A DNA stretch of 64,000 nt from Paucidesulfovibrio sp050251775. GTDB taxonomy: Bacteria; Desulfobacterota; Desulfovibrionia; Desulfovibrionales; Desulfovibrionaceae. Position numbers and translations under genes: made by a program. The stretch is from assembly GCA_050251775.1 (NCBI GenBank), contig JBFWMD010000005.1, positions 16,079-80,078 on the forward strand, given 5' to 3'. The stretch's first letter is position 1. Every line of letters starts with the position of its first letter. Shown one piece after another: positions 16,252 through 25,351 of the stretch. Below the pieces are notes generated by a model. It did no database searches. It had not been told where the DNA came from and saw nothing but the letters and a program-made list of their open reading frames with translations.

Positions 16252-17202
16252 ATGCCCCACGAGCCCCAAATCGGCGCGCCGCCTGATGCGCAGCCGGATT
16301 CCCTCCATGAGGAAGGGGCTTCCTCGTCCGACGACGCCCGGCTTGTTGTGGAAGACGGGTTTACGACCATTCCCGCGCCGAAGAAAAAGTCCGACCGGAC
16401 CATTCGCGGTCTTTTTTCCACTCAGACCGTGGAAAACGTCGGAACCGGCACGACCCAGCGTCGTGCCATCAGCAAAACGTATTGGTTCGCCCAGGAAAAT
16501 GACGCTGGCCTGATCCTTGTTCAGCCCATCAATTCCGCTTTCGTGCCCTCCGGCCCCACAGTCGAAGTGCAGCGTGAACTATTCCTGCGCGACTACAGCC
16601 CGGAACCGGAATATTACCAGCAAAAGGTCTACCCTAAACTGCGCGAACTGGAGCAGACCATTTCCCGCGCGGAAAAGGCACGGGAAATGGGCCAGGCCTA
16701 TTCAGCGGAATTCGAGTACGGTAAGGCGCTGGCCATCGATATCGACAATGTCCGCGCAAATTTTGGCCTTGGATTGACGTACCTGGACCGGGGCGACACG
16801 GTCCGCGCCGACGACATCTTCCAGCGCCTTGTTCATCTGGAAGCGGCCTTCAACGAAGAGCACAAGCACCTTTTCAACGATTTCGGCATCAACCTGCGCA
16901 AGTGTGGGTTGATCGATCAGGCTGTGGAATATTATTCCCGTGCCTTGAACATGGCTCCCGGCGATGAAAATCTGCACTACAACATTGCCCGGGCTTTTTT
17001 TGAAAAAGGCGATGCTGCGCGATGCATGGAACATCTGGCCACCTGCCTCGGCATGAACGCTTCCCACGTCGAGGCCCGAGAATTCTCCGAATATGTCCGC
17101 AAACTCGCGGAGCGCATTCAGAATGAGGGGTACGATCTGGATACTTCTTCCGCAACGCCCCAAAATTCCACTAAAAAAAAGCGTGTCGATCCGACACGTT
17201 GA
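16252..17202 (+). CDS. TPR-repeat protein
   Basis: This 316-residue soluble protein has a low-complexity N-terminus with basic segments, then a middle segment with KTYWFAQENDAGLILVQPIN. From about residue 150 onward are tandem tetratricopeptide helices (AEFEYGKALAIDIDNVRANFGLGLTYLD; NLRKCGLIDQAVEYYSRALN). The C-terminus is Lys/Arg-rich. TPR arrays bind partner proteins; the partner is unknown. The ATG at 16252 was chosen because GGAG precedes it and the upstream reading frame lacks protein-like composition. topA follows 164 bp later. Confidence 0.75.
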   Translation: MPHEPQIGAPPDAQPDSLHEEGASSSDDARLVVEDGFTTIPAPKKKSDRTIRGLFSTQTVENVGTGTTQRRAISKTYWFAQENDAGLILVQPINSAFVPSGPTVEVQRELFLRDYSPEPEYYQQKVYPKLRELEQTISRAEKAREMGQAYSAEFEYGKALAIDIDNVRANFGLGLTYLDRGDTVRADDIFQRLVHLEAAFNEEHKHLFNDFGINLRKCGLIDQAVEYYSRALNMAPGDENLHYNIARAFFEKGDAARCMEHLATCLGMNASHVEAREFSEYVRKLAERIQNEGYDLDTSSATPQNSTKKKRVDPTR

Positions 17203-17366
17203 TTGCCGGTCTCCTTTTCGCCACTCCAGATGCCAATCTGTGAGCCTTGCCCGGCAATGCCCGTTCTGAAAGACTCGGGCCAGGATGTTTCCTCTGTCTC
17301 CCCCTTTTGGTCCCATCCGTTTCCGCCCTTGCCAGGAGTGCAACGGGTGGTTATACGCGAACCGTC

Positions 17367-19775
17367 ATGCCAAAGGATCTCATTATCGTTGAGTCTCCCG
17401 CCAAGGTGAAGACCATCAGCAAGTTTCTCGGGAAGGATTTTCTCGTGGAGGCCTCCGTCGGCCACGTTCGCGACCTGCCCACCAAGGAGCTGGGCGTGGA
17501 CGAGGAGAACGGCTTCACTCCACGCTATCAGGTCATCGACGGCAAGGAGGAGGTGGTCAAGCGCCTCCAGAAGGCCGCGAAAAAGGCCGAGCACGTCTAC
17601 CTCGCCCCGGACCCGGACCGCGAGGGAGAGGCCATTGCCTGGCACGTGGCCGAGCTGATCCGCAAGCAGAATTCCAACGTCAGCCGCATCCAGTTCAACG
17701 AGATCACCTCGCGCGCCGTCAAAGAGGCCTTGGAACATCCCAAGGAGCTCAACGGCAATCTTTTCGATTCGCAGCAGGCCCGGCGCATCCTGGACCGCTT
17801 GGTGGGCTATAAGATTTCCCCGATCCTCTGGAAGAACGTCAAGCGCGGCATTTCCGCCGGTCGTGTGCAGTCCGTGGCCCTGAAGATCATCGTGGAGCGC
17901 GAGAAGGCCCGGCGGGTTTTTGTTCCCGAGGAATATTGGCTCTTCAAGGCTCTGCTGGCCGGAGAGAATCCCCCGCCCTTTGCCTCGGAGCTCTGGAAAG
18001 TCAACGGCAAGGGCGTGAAGACCCATCCCGTGGGCAACGCCGACCAGGCCGGGAAACTGGCCGCCGAGCTGGAGCAGGCCTCTTTCCTGGTGGAAAGCGT
18101 GGAGGAGAAGGAGCGCAAGAAAAAGGCCATGCCGCCTTTCATCACCTCCACTTTGCAACAGGACGCCAACCGCCGCCTGGGCTTTTCCGCCCGCCGGACC
18201 ATGACCGTGGCCCAGCGACTCTACGAGGGCGTGGAGCTGGGCGACAGGGGCGTGACCGCGCTGATCACCTACATGCGAACCGACTCCGTGCGCATTGCCA
18301 AGGAAGCGCGCGACCTGGCCAAAGAGCTGATTTTTTCCCGCTGGGGCAAGGAATACTACCCGACCAAGCCCAATGCCTATAAATCCAAGGGTTCCGCCCA
18401 GGACGCCCACGAGGCCATCCGCCCGGTCGATGCGTCCATTGACCCGGAATCCGTGCGCTCCTTCCTGCCTGATGAGCAGTTCAAGCTCTATTCCCTGATC
18501 TGGCAGCGGTTCATGGCTTCCCAGATGGCTCCGGCAGTCTTCAAGGATACCGTGGTCACGGTCAAGGCCGCGAGCACGCTTTGGCGCTCTCGGGGCGAGC
18601 GGTTGCTTTTCCCCGGTTATCTCCAGGCCATGGGCCGGACCACGGACGAGCAGGCCGTGGAAATGCCCAAGCTCACCATCGGCGAACAGCTCACGGTCCA
18701 GGAAATGAGCAAGGAGCAGAAGTTCACCCAGCCGCCGCCGCGCTACTCCGAAGCCTCGCTGGTCAAGGAGCTGGAGGAGAACGGCATTGGCCGTCCATCC
18801 ACGTACGCGAGCATCATCTCCACCCTGCGCGACCGCGACTACGTGCGCATGGAGGACAAGCGCTTCGCGCCCACGGAGCTGGGCTTCATGGTCAGCGACC
18901 AGCTTTCCGAACATTTCCAGGAACTCATGGATGTGGAATTTACCGCAAACATGGAGAATCAGTTGGACGACGTGGCCGAGGGCAAATCCAACTGGACCGA
19001 TCTGCTCAACCAGTTCGCGGGCGGGTTTTACCCCACCCTGGAAAAGGCCCGCACAGGCATGGCCAAGGCGGTCATGGACACGGGCATCAAGTGCGAGATC
19101 TGCGGCAAGCCCATGGTGGTCAAGTTCGGGCGCACCGGCGAGTTCCTCGGTTGCTCCGGCTATCCCGACTGCAAGAGCATCAAGAACTTCATCCGCACGG
19201 AACAGGGCGAAATCCAGGTGGTCGAATCCGGTCAGGACGAGGACACGGGCGTGACCTGCGAGAAGTGCGGCCAGCCCATGGTTGTCAAGAACAGCCGGCG
19301 GGGCGAGTTTCTCGGTTGCTCCGGCTATCCGGACTGCCGCAACATTCTGAATTTCAAGCGCGACGACGAAGGCCGTATCGTGCCCATTGCCCAGGAGGAA
19401 CCCGAGGTCGTGGGCAAGTGCCCGGACTGCGGGCACGACCTCGTTGTCAAACGGGCGCGCACAGGCAGCCGTTTCATCGCCTGTTCCAACTACCCGAAGT
19501 GCAAGCACACCGCGCCCTATTCCACTGGCGTCAAATGCCCCAAGGAGGGCTGCGACGGCGAGTTGGTGGAGCGTTCCTCCCGAGGCGGCAAAATCTTCTT
19601 CTCCTGCTCCAACTACCCGAAATGCGATTACGCGCTTTGGAATTATCCCGTGCCAGGGCCTTGTCCGGAATGCGGACACCCGGTACTGGTACAGAAGCAC
19701 ACCAAGGCAAAGGGCGATCATCTGGCCTGTCCGCAAAAGGGTTGCGGCTATTCGCTCATGGACGAAGAATCCTGA
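17367..19775 (+). CDS. topA: DNA topoisomerase I (type IA)
   Basis: This 802-residue enzyme relaxes negative supercoils. The Toprim domain starts at once (LIIVESPAKVKTISKFLG; DPDREGEAIAWH), and the catalytic tyrosine is at about residue 302 in TYMRTDSVRI. The C-terminus (about 575-800) has a series of zinc ribbons: two CxxC...CSGYPDC units, two ending CSNYPKC, and a fifth divergent one with CPECGH and CPQKGCGYS. E. coli TopA has three. The ATG at 17367 lacks a clear Shine-Dalgarno but is where family similarity starts. Confidence 0.96.
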   Translation: MPKDLIIVESPAKVKTISKFLGKDFLVEASVGHVRDLPTKELGVDEENGFTPRYQVIDGKEEVVKRLQKAAKKAEHVYLAPDPDREGEAIAWHVAELIRKQNSNVSRIQFNEITSRAVKEALEHPKELNGNLFDSQQARRILDRLVGYKISPILWKNVKRGISAGRVQSVALKIIVEREKARRVFVPEEYWLFKALLAGENPPPFASELWKVNGKGVKTHPVGNADQAGKLAAELEQASFLVESVEEKERKKKAMPPFITSTLQQDANRRLGFSARRTMTVAQRLYEGVELGDRGVTALITYMRTDSVRIAKEARDLAKELIFSRWGKEYYPTKPNAYKSKGSAQDAHEAIRPVDASIDPESVRSFLPDEQFKLYSLIWQRFMASQMAPAVFKDTVVTVKAASTLWRSRGERLLFPGYLQAMGRTTDEQAVEMPKLTIGEQLTVQEMSKEQKFTQPPPRYSEASLVKELEENGIGRPSTYASIISTLRDRDYVRMEDKRFAPTELGFMVSDQLSEHFQELMDVEFTANMENQLDDVAEGKSNWTDLLNQFAGGFYPTLEKARTGMAKAVMDTGIKCEICGKPMVVKFGRTGEFLGCSGYPDCKSIKNFIRTEQGEIQVVESGQDEDTGVTCEKCGQPMVVKNSRRGEFLGCSGYPDCRNILNFKRDDEGRIVPIAQEEPEVVGKCPDCGHDLVVKRARTGSRFIACSNYPKCKHTAPYSTGVKCPKEGCDGELVERSSRGGKIFFSCSNYPKCDYALWNYPVPGPCPECGHPVLVQKHTKAKGDHLACPQKGCGYSLMDEES

Positions 19776-20021
19776 TCTCCGCTTCCGGCCCCTGGCGCCG
19801 CATCCGTTTGGATTCCGTGTTCGTCCTGGTCGGCCACCTGTTCCGCACCTGCTCCGCGCCCGCCCCGTTGCCTTGCTCCTGCCGGGATGTCTCAGTCTGA
19901 CCGGGCTGTTTCGTCGCCTTCAGATAAGTTTTTTTGCACTGTAATCAAAAAGGATTATTACATTGATAAGTTATCGATATTCAGCGCCGCGCACAGCGGG
20001 CGAACCCCACGGGAGGACGCG

Positions 20022-20933
20022 ATGACCCAGGAACACAAGTTCGGAATGGTGGCGTTGATCGGGCCGCCCAACGCGGGCAAGTCCACCCTGATGAACGCCT
20101 TTCTCGGGCAGAAGTTGGCCATTGTCACGCCCAAACCCCAGACCACGCGCAACCGCATCAGCGGCATTCTGACCCGTGACGATGCCCAGATCGTCTTCCT
20201 GGATACGCCGGGCATCCACCGCCTGCGCGGACGCCTGAACCGCTTTCTGCTCGACTCGGCCTGGAGTGCGCTCAGCTCCTGCGACGTGGTGGTGGCGCTC
20301 TTCGATGCCGCGCTTTATTCCACCAAGCCGTACCTCTTTGAAAAAGAGGTCGAGCCCATGATCGAGCCCTTGCGGGGCTGCCATTTGCCCGTGATCGTGG
20401 CTCTGAACAAGGTGGACCGGGTCAAGGACAAGGCCCAGCTCCTGCCGCTGATGAAGCGCATCAGCGAAACCTTCCCCGAGTTCGAGTTGCTGCCCCTTTC
20501 CGCGGTCAGCGGCGAGGGTCGCGACAAACTTCTGGAAAAGCTCCTTTCGCTGCTCCAGGAAGGTCCGGCCATGTTTCCGGAAGACCAGATTTCCACGGTT
20601 CCCATGCGCTTTCTGGCCTCGGAGATCATTCGGGAAAAACTCTTCCTTTCCCTGCGGGAGGAGTTGCCTTATTCCACGGCCGTGGAGATCGAACTCTTTG
20701 ACGAGGACGAGCCCACGGTACGCATCGCAGCCGCAATCTATGCCTCCCGGTCGAACCACAAGGGCATGATCATCGGCAAGGGCGGCCAGAACCTCAAGCT
20801 CATTGGCCAGCAAGCCCGCGAGGAATTGGAAGTACTGCTCGAACGCAAGGTCATGCTGGAGCTCTGGGTCAAGGTCAAGGAAGACTGGACCGAGCATCCG
20901 GGCTTTTTGCGCTCCATGGGCCTGGGCGAGTGA
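20022..20933 (+). CDS. era: GTPase Era
   Basis: This 303-residue GTPase assists 16S rRNA maturation and 30S assembly. It has G1 GPPNAGKS, G2-region QTTRNRISG, G3 DTPGIH, G4 NKVD, and a C-terminal KH domain (GMIIGKGGQNLKLIG) for rRNA binding. The ATG at 20022 follows GGGAGG. A promoter may lie in the AT-rich patch at about 19920-19985, which stands out in this GC-rich DNA. Confidence 0.95.
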   Translation: MTQEHKFGMVALIGPPNAGKSTLMNAFLGQKLAIVTPKPQTTRNRISGILTRDDAQIVFLDTPGIHRLRGRLNRFLLDSAWSALSSCDVVVALFDAALYSTKPYLFEKEVEPMIEPLRGCHLPVIVALNKVDRVKDKAQLLPLMKRISETFPEFELLPLSAVSGEGRDKLLEKLLSLLQEGPAMFPEDQISTVPMRFLASEIIREKLFLSLREELPYSTAVEIELFDEDEPTVRIAAAIYASRSNHKGMIIGKGGQNLKLIGQQAREELEVLLERKVMLELWVKVKEDWTEHPGFLRSMGLGE

Positions 20934-20947
20934 TTTGCCCGCGTTCA

Positions 20948-20974
20948 TAAACCTTTGCAGCGCCATGCCGATAA
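20948..20974 (+). promoter_or_regulatory. Sigma-28 (FliA) promoter of the motility operon
   Basis: TAAACCTT (20948-20955), an 11 bp spacer, and GCCGATAA (20967-20974) match the flagellar sigma-28 consensus TAAAGTTT-N11-GCCGATAA in 14 of 16 positions, with a perfect -10 and perfect spacing. It lies 29 bp before the yggS start and upstream of motA. The operon would thus belong to the late flagellar class. Confidence 0.8.
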
Positions 20975-21002
20975 CTGGTATGCTCGCTGAGGACTGAGTT
21001 TC

Positions 21003-21704
21003 ATGACCACTGATCGAGAGAAGCTCCTGGCCGGGAACCTGGCCGCTGTGCGCGCGGAGATCGCGGAGGCGGCTCGGCTTGCCGGACGCGACCCCGCCGA
21101 GGTGCGGCTGGTTGCGGTGTCCAAATACCATCCGGTGGAAGACATTGTTGCCCTGCATCGCGCCGGGCAGACCGTGTTCGGCGAGAACTATGTGCAGGAA
21201 GCCTGTACCAAGCAGGAGGAATTGGTCCACCTGCCCATGGAATGGCATTTCATCGGCGGGTTGCAGAGTAACAAGGCCAAGTTCGTTGCCGGACGTTTTG
21301 AAATGGTGCATAGCGTTGACTCCATCAAGCTGGCTCGCGTATTGCACAAGAAAGCCGAAGAGTTGAACACGGTGCAGCGGGCCTTGTTACAGGTCAACCT
21401 CTGTTGCGAGGATCAAAAGTGCGGAATTCTTGAACAAGATATTGACGCACTGCTTGAGGAGGCCTTGAAGCTCTCTTCTCTGCGCATCGTCGGGTTGATG
21501 ACGATGCCCTGGTTCTGCGACGAGCCGGAACGCGTCCGGCCCGTGTTCGCGCAGCTGCGGGAGCTGCGCGACGCTCTGGAAAAGCGTTTCGGGGTATTAC
21601 TACCCGAGCTTTCCATGGGCATGACCGGTGACTTTGTGCAAGCCGTGCGGGAAGGCGCGACTCTCGTGCGCATCGGCACGCGGATATTCGGGCCAAGGCC
21701 CTGA
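21003..21704 (+). CDS. YggS/PROSC-family PLP-binding protein
   Basis: This 233-residue alanine-racemase-fold protein belongs to the PLP-homeostasis family (YggS/PLPBP). The PLP-binding lysine is in VAVSKYHP, followed by GENYVQEA and EWHFIGGLQSNKAK. The phosphate-binding end is MGMTGDF and RIGTRIFG. Members bind PLP but have no firm catalytic role. It is the first gene after the sigma-28 promoter and ends 27 bp before motA, so it appears to be transcribed with motility genes. Confidence 0.93.
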   Translation: MTTDREKLLAGNLAAVRAEIAEAARLAGRDPAEVRLVAVSKYHPVEDIVALHRAGQTVFGENYVQEACTKQEELVHLPMEWHFIGGLQSNKAKFVAGRFEMVHSVDSIKLARVLHKKAEELNTVQRALLQVNLCCEDQKCGILEQDIDALLEEALKLSSLRIVGLMTMPWFCDEPERVRPVFAQLRELRDALEKRFGVLLPELSMGMTGDFVQAVREGATLVRIGTRIFGPRP

Positions 21705-21731
21705 ACCAACGGACTTCAACGGGCGGATAGT

Positions 21732-22493
21732 ATGGATCTGGCAACCGTAATCGGCATCGTCCTTTCCTTCGGTCTGGTCGTTTCGGCCATCCTGACCGGG
21801 TCCAGCCTGGTGATCTTCATCTCCATCCCGTCCTTTCTGATCGTCATCGGCGGGACCATTGGGGCCTGTCTGGTCAACTACCCCACCAACTACATGCTCG
21901 GCGTCATCGGGGTCATGAAGAACACCTTCTTCTCCTCGATCCAGTCTCCCGGCGAGGTCATCGCCCAATTCCTGGATTATTCCAACCGCGCCCGGCGCGA
22001 GGGCATCCTTTCCTTGGAGCCGGTGATCAAGGAAATCGACGACGATTACCTGCGCAAGGGGCTGCAGCTCACTGTGGACGGTCTGGAACCCCAGACCATT
22101 CAGGACATCCTGGAAACCGAGATCTCGTATCTGGAGCAGCGCCACGAATCCGGCGCGGAACTGCTCGGTGTCATGGGCGCGCTGGCTCCGGCCATGGGCA
22201 TGATCGGTACGGTCATCGGTCTGGTCCAGATGCTCCAGACCATGTCCGACCCCTCCACCATCGGCCCGGCCATGGCCGTGGCCCTGCTCACGACCCTTTA
22301 TGGCGCCGTGCTTTCCAACCTCGTGTTCAACCCCATGGCCGGAAAGCTCAAGGTTCGCCACAAACAGGAACATCTCATCCGCGAGATGATTCTTGAGGGC
22401 ATTCTTTCCATTTCCAAGGGTGAAAACCCCCGGATCATCGAGGAAAAACTGAACAGCTATATCTCGCCCAAGGACCGCAGGCAGGGCGACTAG
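21732..22493 (+). CDS. motA: Flagellar motor stator protein MotA (PomA-like)
   Basis: This 253-residue inner-membrane protein has four membrane segments (about residues 5-22, 30-50, 145-170, 180-200). It forms the ion channel of the flagellar stator with MotB and contacts FliG through its cytoplasmic loop (with the basic run SNRARREG). The short loop and length resemble PomA-type stators, which are often sodium-driven; ion choice is inference. It is followed 24 bp later by motB. Confidence 0.93.
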   Translation: MDLATVIGIVLSFGLVVSAILTGSSLVIFISIPSFLIVIGGTIGACLVNYPTNYMLGVIGVMKNTFFSSIQSPGEVIAQFLDYSNRARREGILSLEPVIKEIDDDYLRKGLQLTVDGLEPQTIQDILETEISYLEQRHESGAELLGVMGALAPAMGMIGTVIGLVQMLQTMSDPSTIGPAMAVALLTTLYGAVLSNLVFNPMAGKLKVRHKQEHLIREMILEGILSISKGENPRIIEEKLNSYISPKDRRQGD

Positions 22494-22517
22494 CCCTTTT
22501 TCGCGCCGGGAGTGCGC

Positions 22518-23396
22518 ATGGCCAAGCGCAAGAAAAAGTCAAACTGCGAGGAAATGCCTCCCTGGATGATCACGTTTTCCGATGTGATGACCCTGATGTT
22601 GACTTTTTTCGTGCTTCTCGTGTCCATGTCCAAGATTGATGAACGCCGCAAACTCGTGGTGCTTGGCTCCATTGTCGGTGCGTTCGGCTGGGACACCAGC
22701 TACGACGTGATGACGCTGGACAACAGCAAACGCACCGTGGACCCTGGCGTCATCGAGGACGAGGAGGACCTGGCCGCACTCAAGCCCATGCTCTGGGAGG
22801 ATGTGGATAAGGATCTGGATTTTCAGTCCGACCGCTTTGTGCAGATACTCTCCATCAACGCGGAACTCCTCTTCGCTCCCGGCCAGACCCGTCTGAGCGA
22901 GCAGGGACGCACCTTGCTGGACCGCATGCTTCCCGTGCTTCTGGAGCTCAAATACCCGCTGCTCATTGCCGGGCACACCGGCAGCCTGCGCGATGAACTG
23001 GGCACGGATTACCGCAGTGGCGATTCCGACATCGTTCCCGACCTCTCCTGGCGCATTTCCTTGAACCGTTCCCTGGCGGTCTACTCCCACCTGCTCCAGC
23101 AGGGCATGAACCCGGAAATGCTGCGCATGGAGGCCTTTGGCCGCTTCCGCCCGCTGTACAACACCAATGACGCGGGCGATCGCGCGCGCAACCGCCGCGT
23201 GGATCTTGTTGTGGACAAGCGCAACAGCCCGGAGAGCGCCGAGATCGTGGAGCGCACCGTGCAGGAGCTGACCCCGGAGGTTCGCAAGGACACCTATGAC
23301 GTGAACGGGTTTGAATTCCGGCTTAACGATCCGCAAACCGCGAATCCCGAAGGCGGACCCGCGCAAACTCCGCAACCCGAAGCAGGCAGGCCATGA
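22518..23396 (+). CDS. motB: Flagellar motor protein MotB (OmpA-like peptidoglycan-binding), first copy
   Basis: This 292-residue stator subunit has a single N-terminal membrane segment (about 15-35) carrying the essential aspartate, Asp22 in TFSDVMTL. A periplasmic OmpA/MotB peptidoglycan-binding domain follows (about 115-240; AGHTG, LSWRISLNRSLAVYSHLL, AFGRFRPLYNTND, ARNRRVDLVV). The ATG at 22518, with GGGAG just upstream, was chosen over a GTG six bases earlier. It overlaps the next motB-like gene by 4 bp. Confidence 0.9.
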   Translation: MAKRKKKSNCEEMPPWMITFSDVMTLMLTFFVLLVSMSKIDERRKLVVLGSIVGAFGWDTSYDVMTLDNSKRTVDPGVIEDEEDLAALKPMLWEDVDKDLDFQSDRFVQILSINAELLFAPGQTRLSEQGRTLLDRMLPVLLELKYPLLIAGHTGSLRDELGTDYRSGDSDIVPDLSWRISLNRSLAVYSHLLQQGMNPEMLRMEAFGRFRPLYNTNDAGDRARNRRVDLVVDKRNSPESAEIVERTVQELTPEVRKDTYDVNGFEFRLNDPQTANPEGGPAQTPQPEAGRP

Positions 23397-24118
23397 AGCG
23401 CGAAAAAAAGGAAACCTGTGCGCCTCTGGCCCTTTGGCTGGTGACCTTTTCCGACCTCGTGACCCTGCTTTTGACCTTTTTCGTCCTGCTGCTGACCATG
23501 TCTTCCATGGACCAGAGCTTCATCACCCGCGTGACCGTGGCCCCGCTCGATGCGGGCGTCATGGATTCCAAGGGGGCGGGGCGGATTTCCATCGCCCTCC
23601 AGGAGGTCCTGGAACTCATTGACGAGCCCTGGGAGGTTTTGGATCAGTCTCCGCGCATCAAGGATCTGCTGTATCCGGACCAGGAACTGCCCAACGATGT
23701 TTCCCGCTCCACGCTGAACGAAAATCTCAAGGTTCTTGCACGGGACGATGGCGTGGCCCTGGTGCTCACGGACAAACTGCTCTTTCCGCGTGGCGGGTCC
23801 GAGCTGGACAACACGGCCCGCGAGATTCTCGATCAGGTCACGCCGCTGCTCGGCTATGCCAACGAGCCCGTGTTCATCTCCGCCCATACGGATGACACCG
23901 AAGCTCCCCGCGAGCAGCTTTTCGAACTTTCCGCGCGCAGGGTCGAAGCCGTTCTCGCATATTTCGTTCACTCCGGACTGAAGAACGAACAGTTCTCCCT
24001 GGCTGCCTATGGCGATACCAAGCCTCTTTATCCCAATGATTCCGTTGAACATCGAGCCGCAAACCGGCGCATTGAAATTCTCATCCGTACCACCCGGGCC
24101 ATCGGAAGCTATTCCTGA
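23393..24118 (+). CDS. Second MotB-like stator protein
   Basis: This 241-residue paralogue of the preceding gene also has one membrane segment with the key aspartate (Asp21 in TFSDLVTL) and an OmpA-like domain (about 120-235; SAHTDD, LSARRVEAVLAYF, AYGDTKPLYPND, ANRRIEILI). Start and stop overlap the preceding motB by 4 bp (ATGA), implying coupled translation. Two MotB-like subunits with one MotA suggest a mixed stator, or an accessory role like that of PomB/MotX-type partners. Confidence 0.88.
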   Translation: MKREKKETCAPLALWLVTFSDLVTLLLTFFVLLLTMSSMDQSFITRVTVAPLDAGVMDSKGAGRISIALQEVLELIDEPWEVLDQSPRIKDLLYPDQELPNDVSRSTLNENLKVLARDDGVALVLTDKLLFPRGGSELDNTAREILDQVTPLLGYANEPVFISAHTDDTEAPREQLFELSARRVEAVLAYFVHSGLKNEQFSLAAYGDTKPLYPNDSVEHRAANRRIEILIRTTRAIGSYS

Positions 24119-24194
24119 TAGCCCTGGATAATCCCCGCTGTTCGTTGTAAACTTCGGTTTGGTCACAGAACGATAAGAACCTGCGAGGTGCGTC

Positions 24195-24698
24195 TTGGCG
24201 GAAGAAGCTGCTCTGGATCAACCGAAAAAGAAAAAGGGTCTGCTCAAGTGGATCATCATCCTGGTGCTCATCCTGGGCATTGCCGCTGCTGCGTTCTTCT
24301 TCAAGGACCAGATCATGGGCATGCTTGGCATGGGCGATCCCGCCACCGAGGAGGCCAAGCCCGCTGATCAGGCCCAGCAGCCCGCTCCCGGTTTCAAGGG
24401 CGAGATGTCCGCTGTGGAACCCTTTGTGGCCAACCTCAACGACCCTCTCGGCAAGCGGTACATCAAGCTCGGCCTGGAGGTCGAGTTGATCAACCAGGAT
24501 GCCGTGATGGAGTTCGAGGCGGCCCAAATCAAGGTCAAGAACATGCTGCTGATCCTGCTTGGCAGCAAGAAGCCCCAGGAAATGCTCGGCCCCAAGAACC
24601 AGATTCAGCTCCAGCAGGAGATTGTGGACCGTATCAACCAGATCATCGGTGAGGGTAAGGTGCTCCAGGTGTATTTTTCCATCTACATCCTCCAGTAG
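24195..24698 (+). CDS. fliL: Flagellar basal body-associated protein FliL
   Basis: This 167-residue protein has a basic N-terminus (QPKKKKGLLKW), one membrane segment (about 18-40), an Ala/Pro linker, and a FliL domain (about 70-167; RYIKLGLEVELINQ, LQQEIVDRINQII). FliL surrounds the stator and supports torque. The start is a TTG at 24195 with GAGG nearby; no in-frame ATG gives the membrane segment. It lies between the stator genes and fliN. Confidence 0.9.
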   Translation: MAEEAALDQPKKKKGLLKWIIILVLILGIAAAAFFFKDQIMGMLGMGDPATEEAKPADQAQQPAPGFKGEMSAVEPFVANLNDPLGKRYIKLGLEVELINQDAVMEFEAAQIKVKNMLLILLGSKKPQEMLGPKNQIQLQQEIVDRINQIIGEGKVLQVYFSIYILQ

Positions 24699-24807
24699 TG
24701 TCTTTTGGGTGTGGATGCGCACGGTCCTTGCAATGTGACCAACAGGCCGGTGTCTTGAAGCATACCGCGTCAAAGTTTTGTCACGCGCAACCCATGAGGA
24801 TTTCGTT

Positions 24808-25344
24808 ATGAGTCCGGATGATCAGGATAAATTGGCCCAGGAATGGGAAGAAGCCCTGCGGGACGGCGGGGACGAGGAGTCCTCTTCCGCATCCAGCGCT
24901 CCCAGCGGCCAGGACCAGGGCGGTGATGATGCTCTGGCCAATGAATGGGCCGCTGCCCTTGCCGAATCCGAGGAAATCGGACTGAAAAAGGAAAAGGAGC
25001 AAGAGTATCTTTCGACCCAGATGAAGGACGCCGAATTCCGGGACATGACGGCTCAGGCCAAAGGCCCCAAGCCGGAAGGTTCCCGGCGCGATCTGGATTT
25101 CATTCTGGACATTCCGCTGGAGGTTTCCGCGGAATTGGGGCGGACCAAGCTTTTGATCAATGAATTGCTCCAGCTGGGTCAGGGCTCGGTCGTGGAGTTG
25201 AACAAACTGGCAGGCGAACCCCTGGAGATCTACGTCAACGGCAAGCTTGTGGCCCGGGGCGAGGCCGTGGTCATCAACGAAAAATTCGGTATCCGGCTGA
25301 CGGACATCATCAGCCCCATTGAACGGGTAAAACAACTTGCCTGA
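24808..25344 (+). CDS. fliN: Flagellar motor switch protein FliN
   Basis: This 178-residue protein carries a C-terminal SpoA/FliN domain (about 95-178; DIPLEVSAELGRTKL, LLQLGQGSVVELNKLAGEP in pieces, INEKFGIRLTDI). It forms part of the C-ring. The N-terminal 90 residues are acidic, Ser/Ala-rich and contain two similar WEEAL/EWAAAL segments, making the protein longer than E. coli FliN. GAGG precedes the ATG at 24808. fliO begins near its stop. Confidence 0.93.
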   Translation: MSPDDQDKLAQEWEEALRDGGDEESSSASSAPSGQDQGGDDALANEWAAALAESEEIGLKKEKEQEYLSTQMKDAEFRDMTAQAKGPKPEGSRRDLDFILDIPLEVSAELGRTKLLINELLQLGQGSVVELNKLAGEPLEIYVNGKLVARGEAVVINEKFGIRLTDIISPIERVKQLA

Positions 25345-25351
25345 CGTCAAT

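Noticed and set aside
17118..19736. An 872-codon open frame on the minus strand antisense to topA
   Set aside because: topA is certain; the antisense translation has no recognisable domain.
24135..24180. A second sigma-28-like promoter before fliL (TAAACTTC then CGATAA)
   Set aside because: The spacer is 13 bp between the 8-mers rather than 11, and the -10 lacks the leading GCC.
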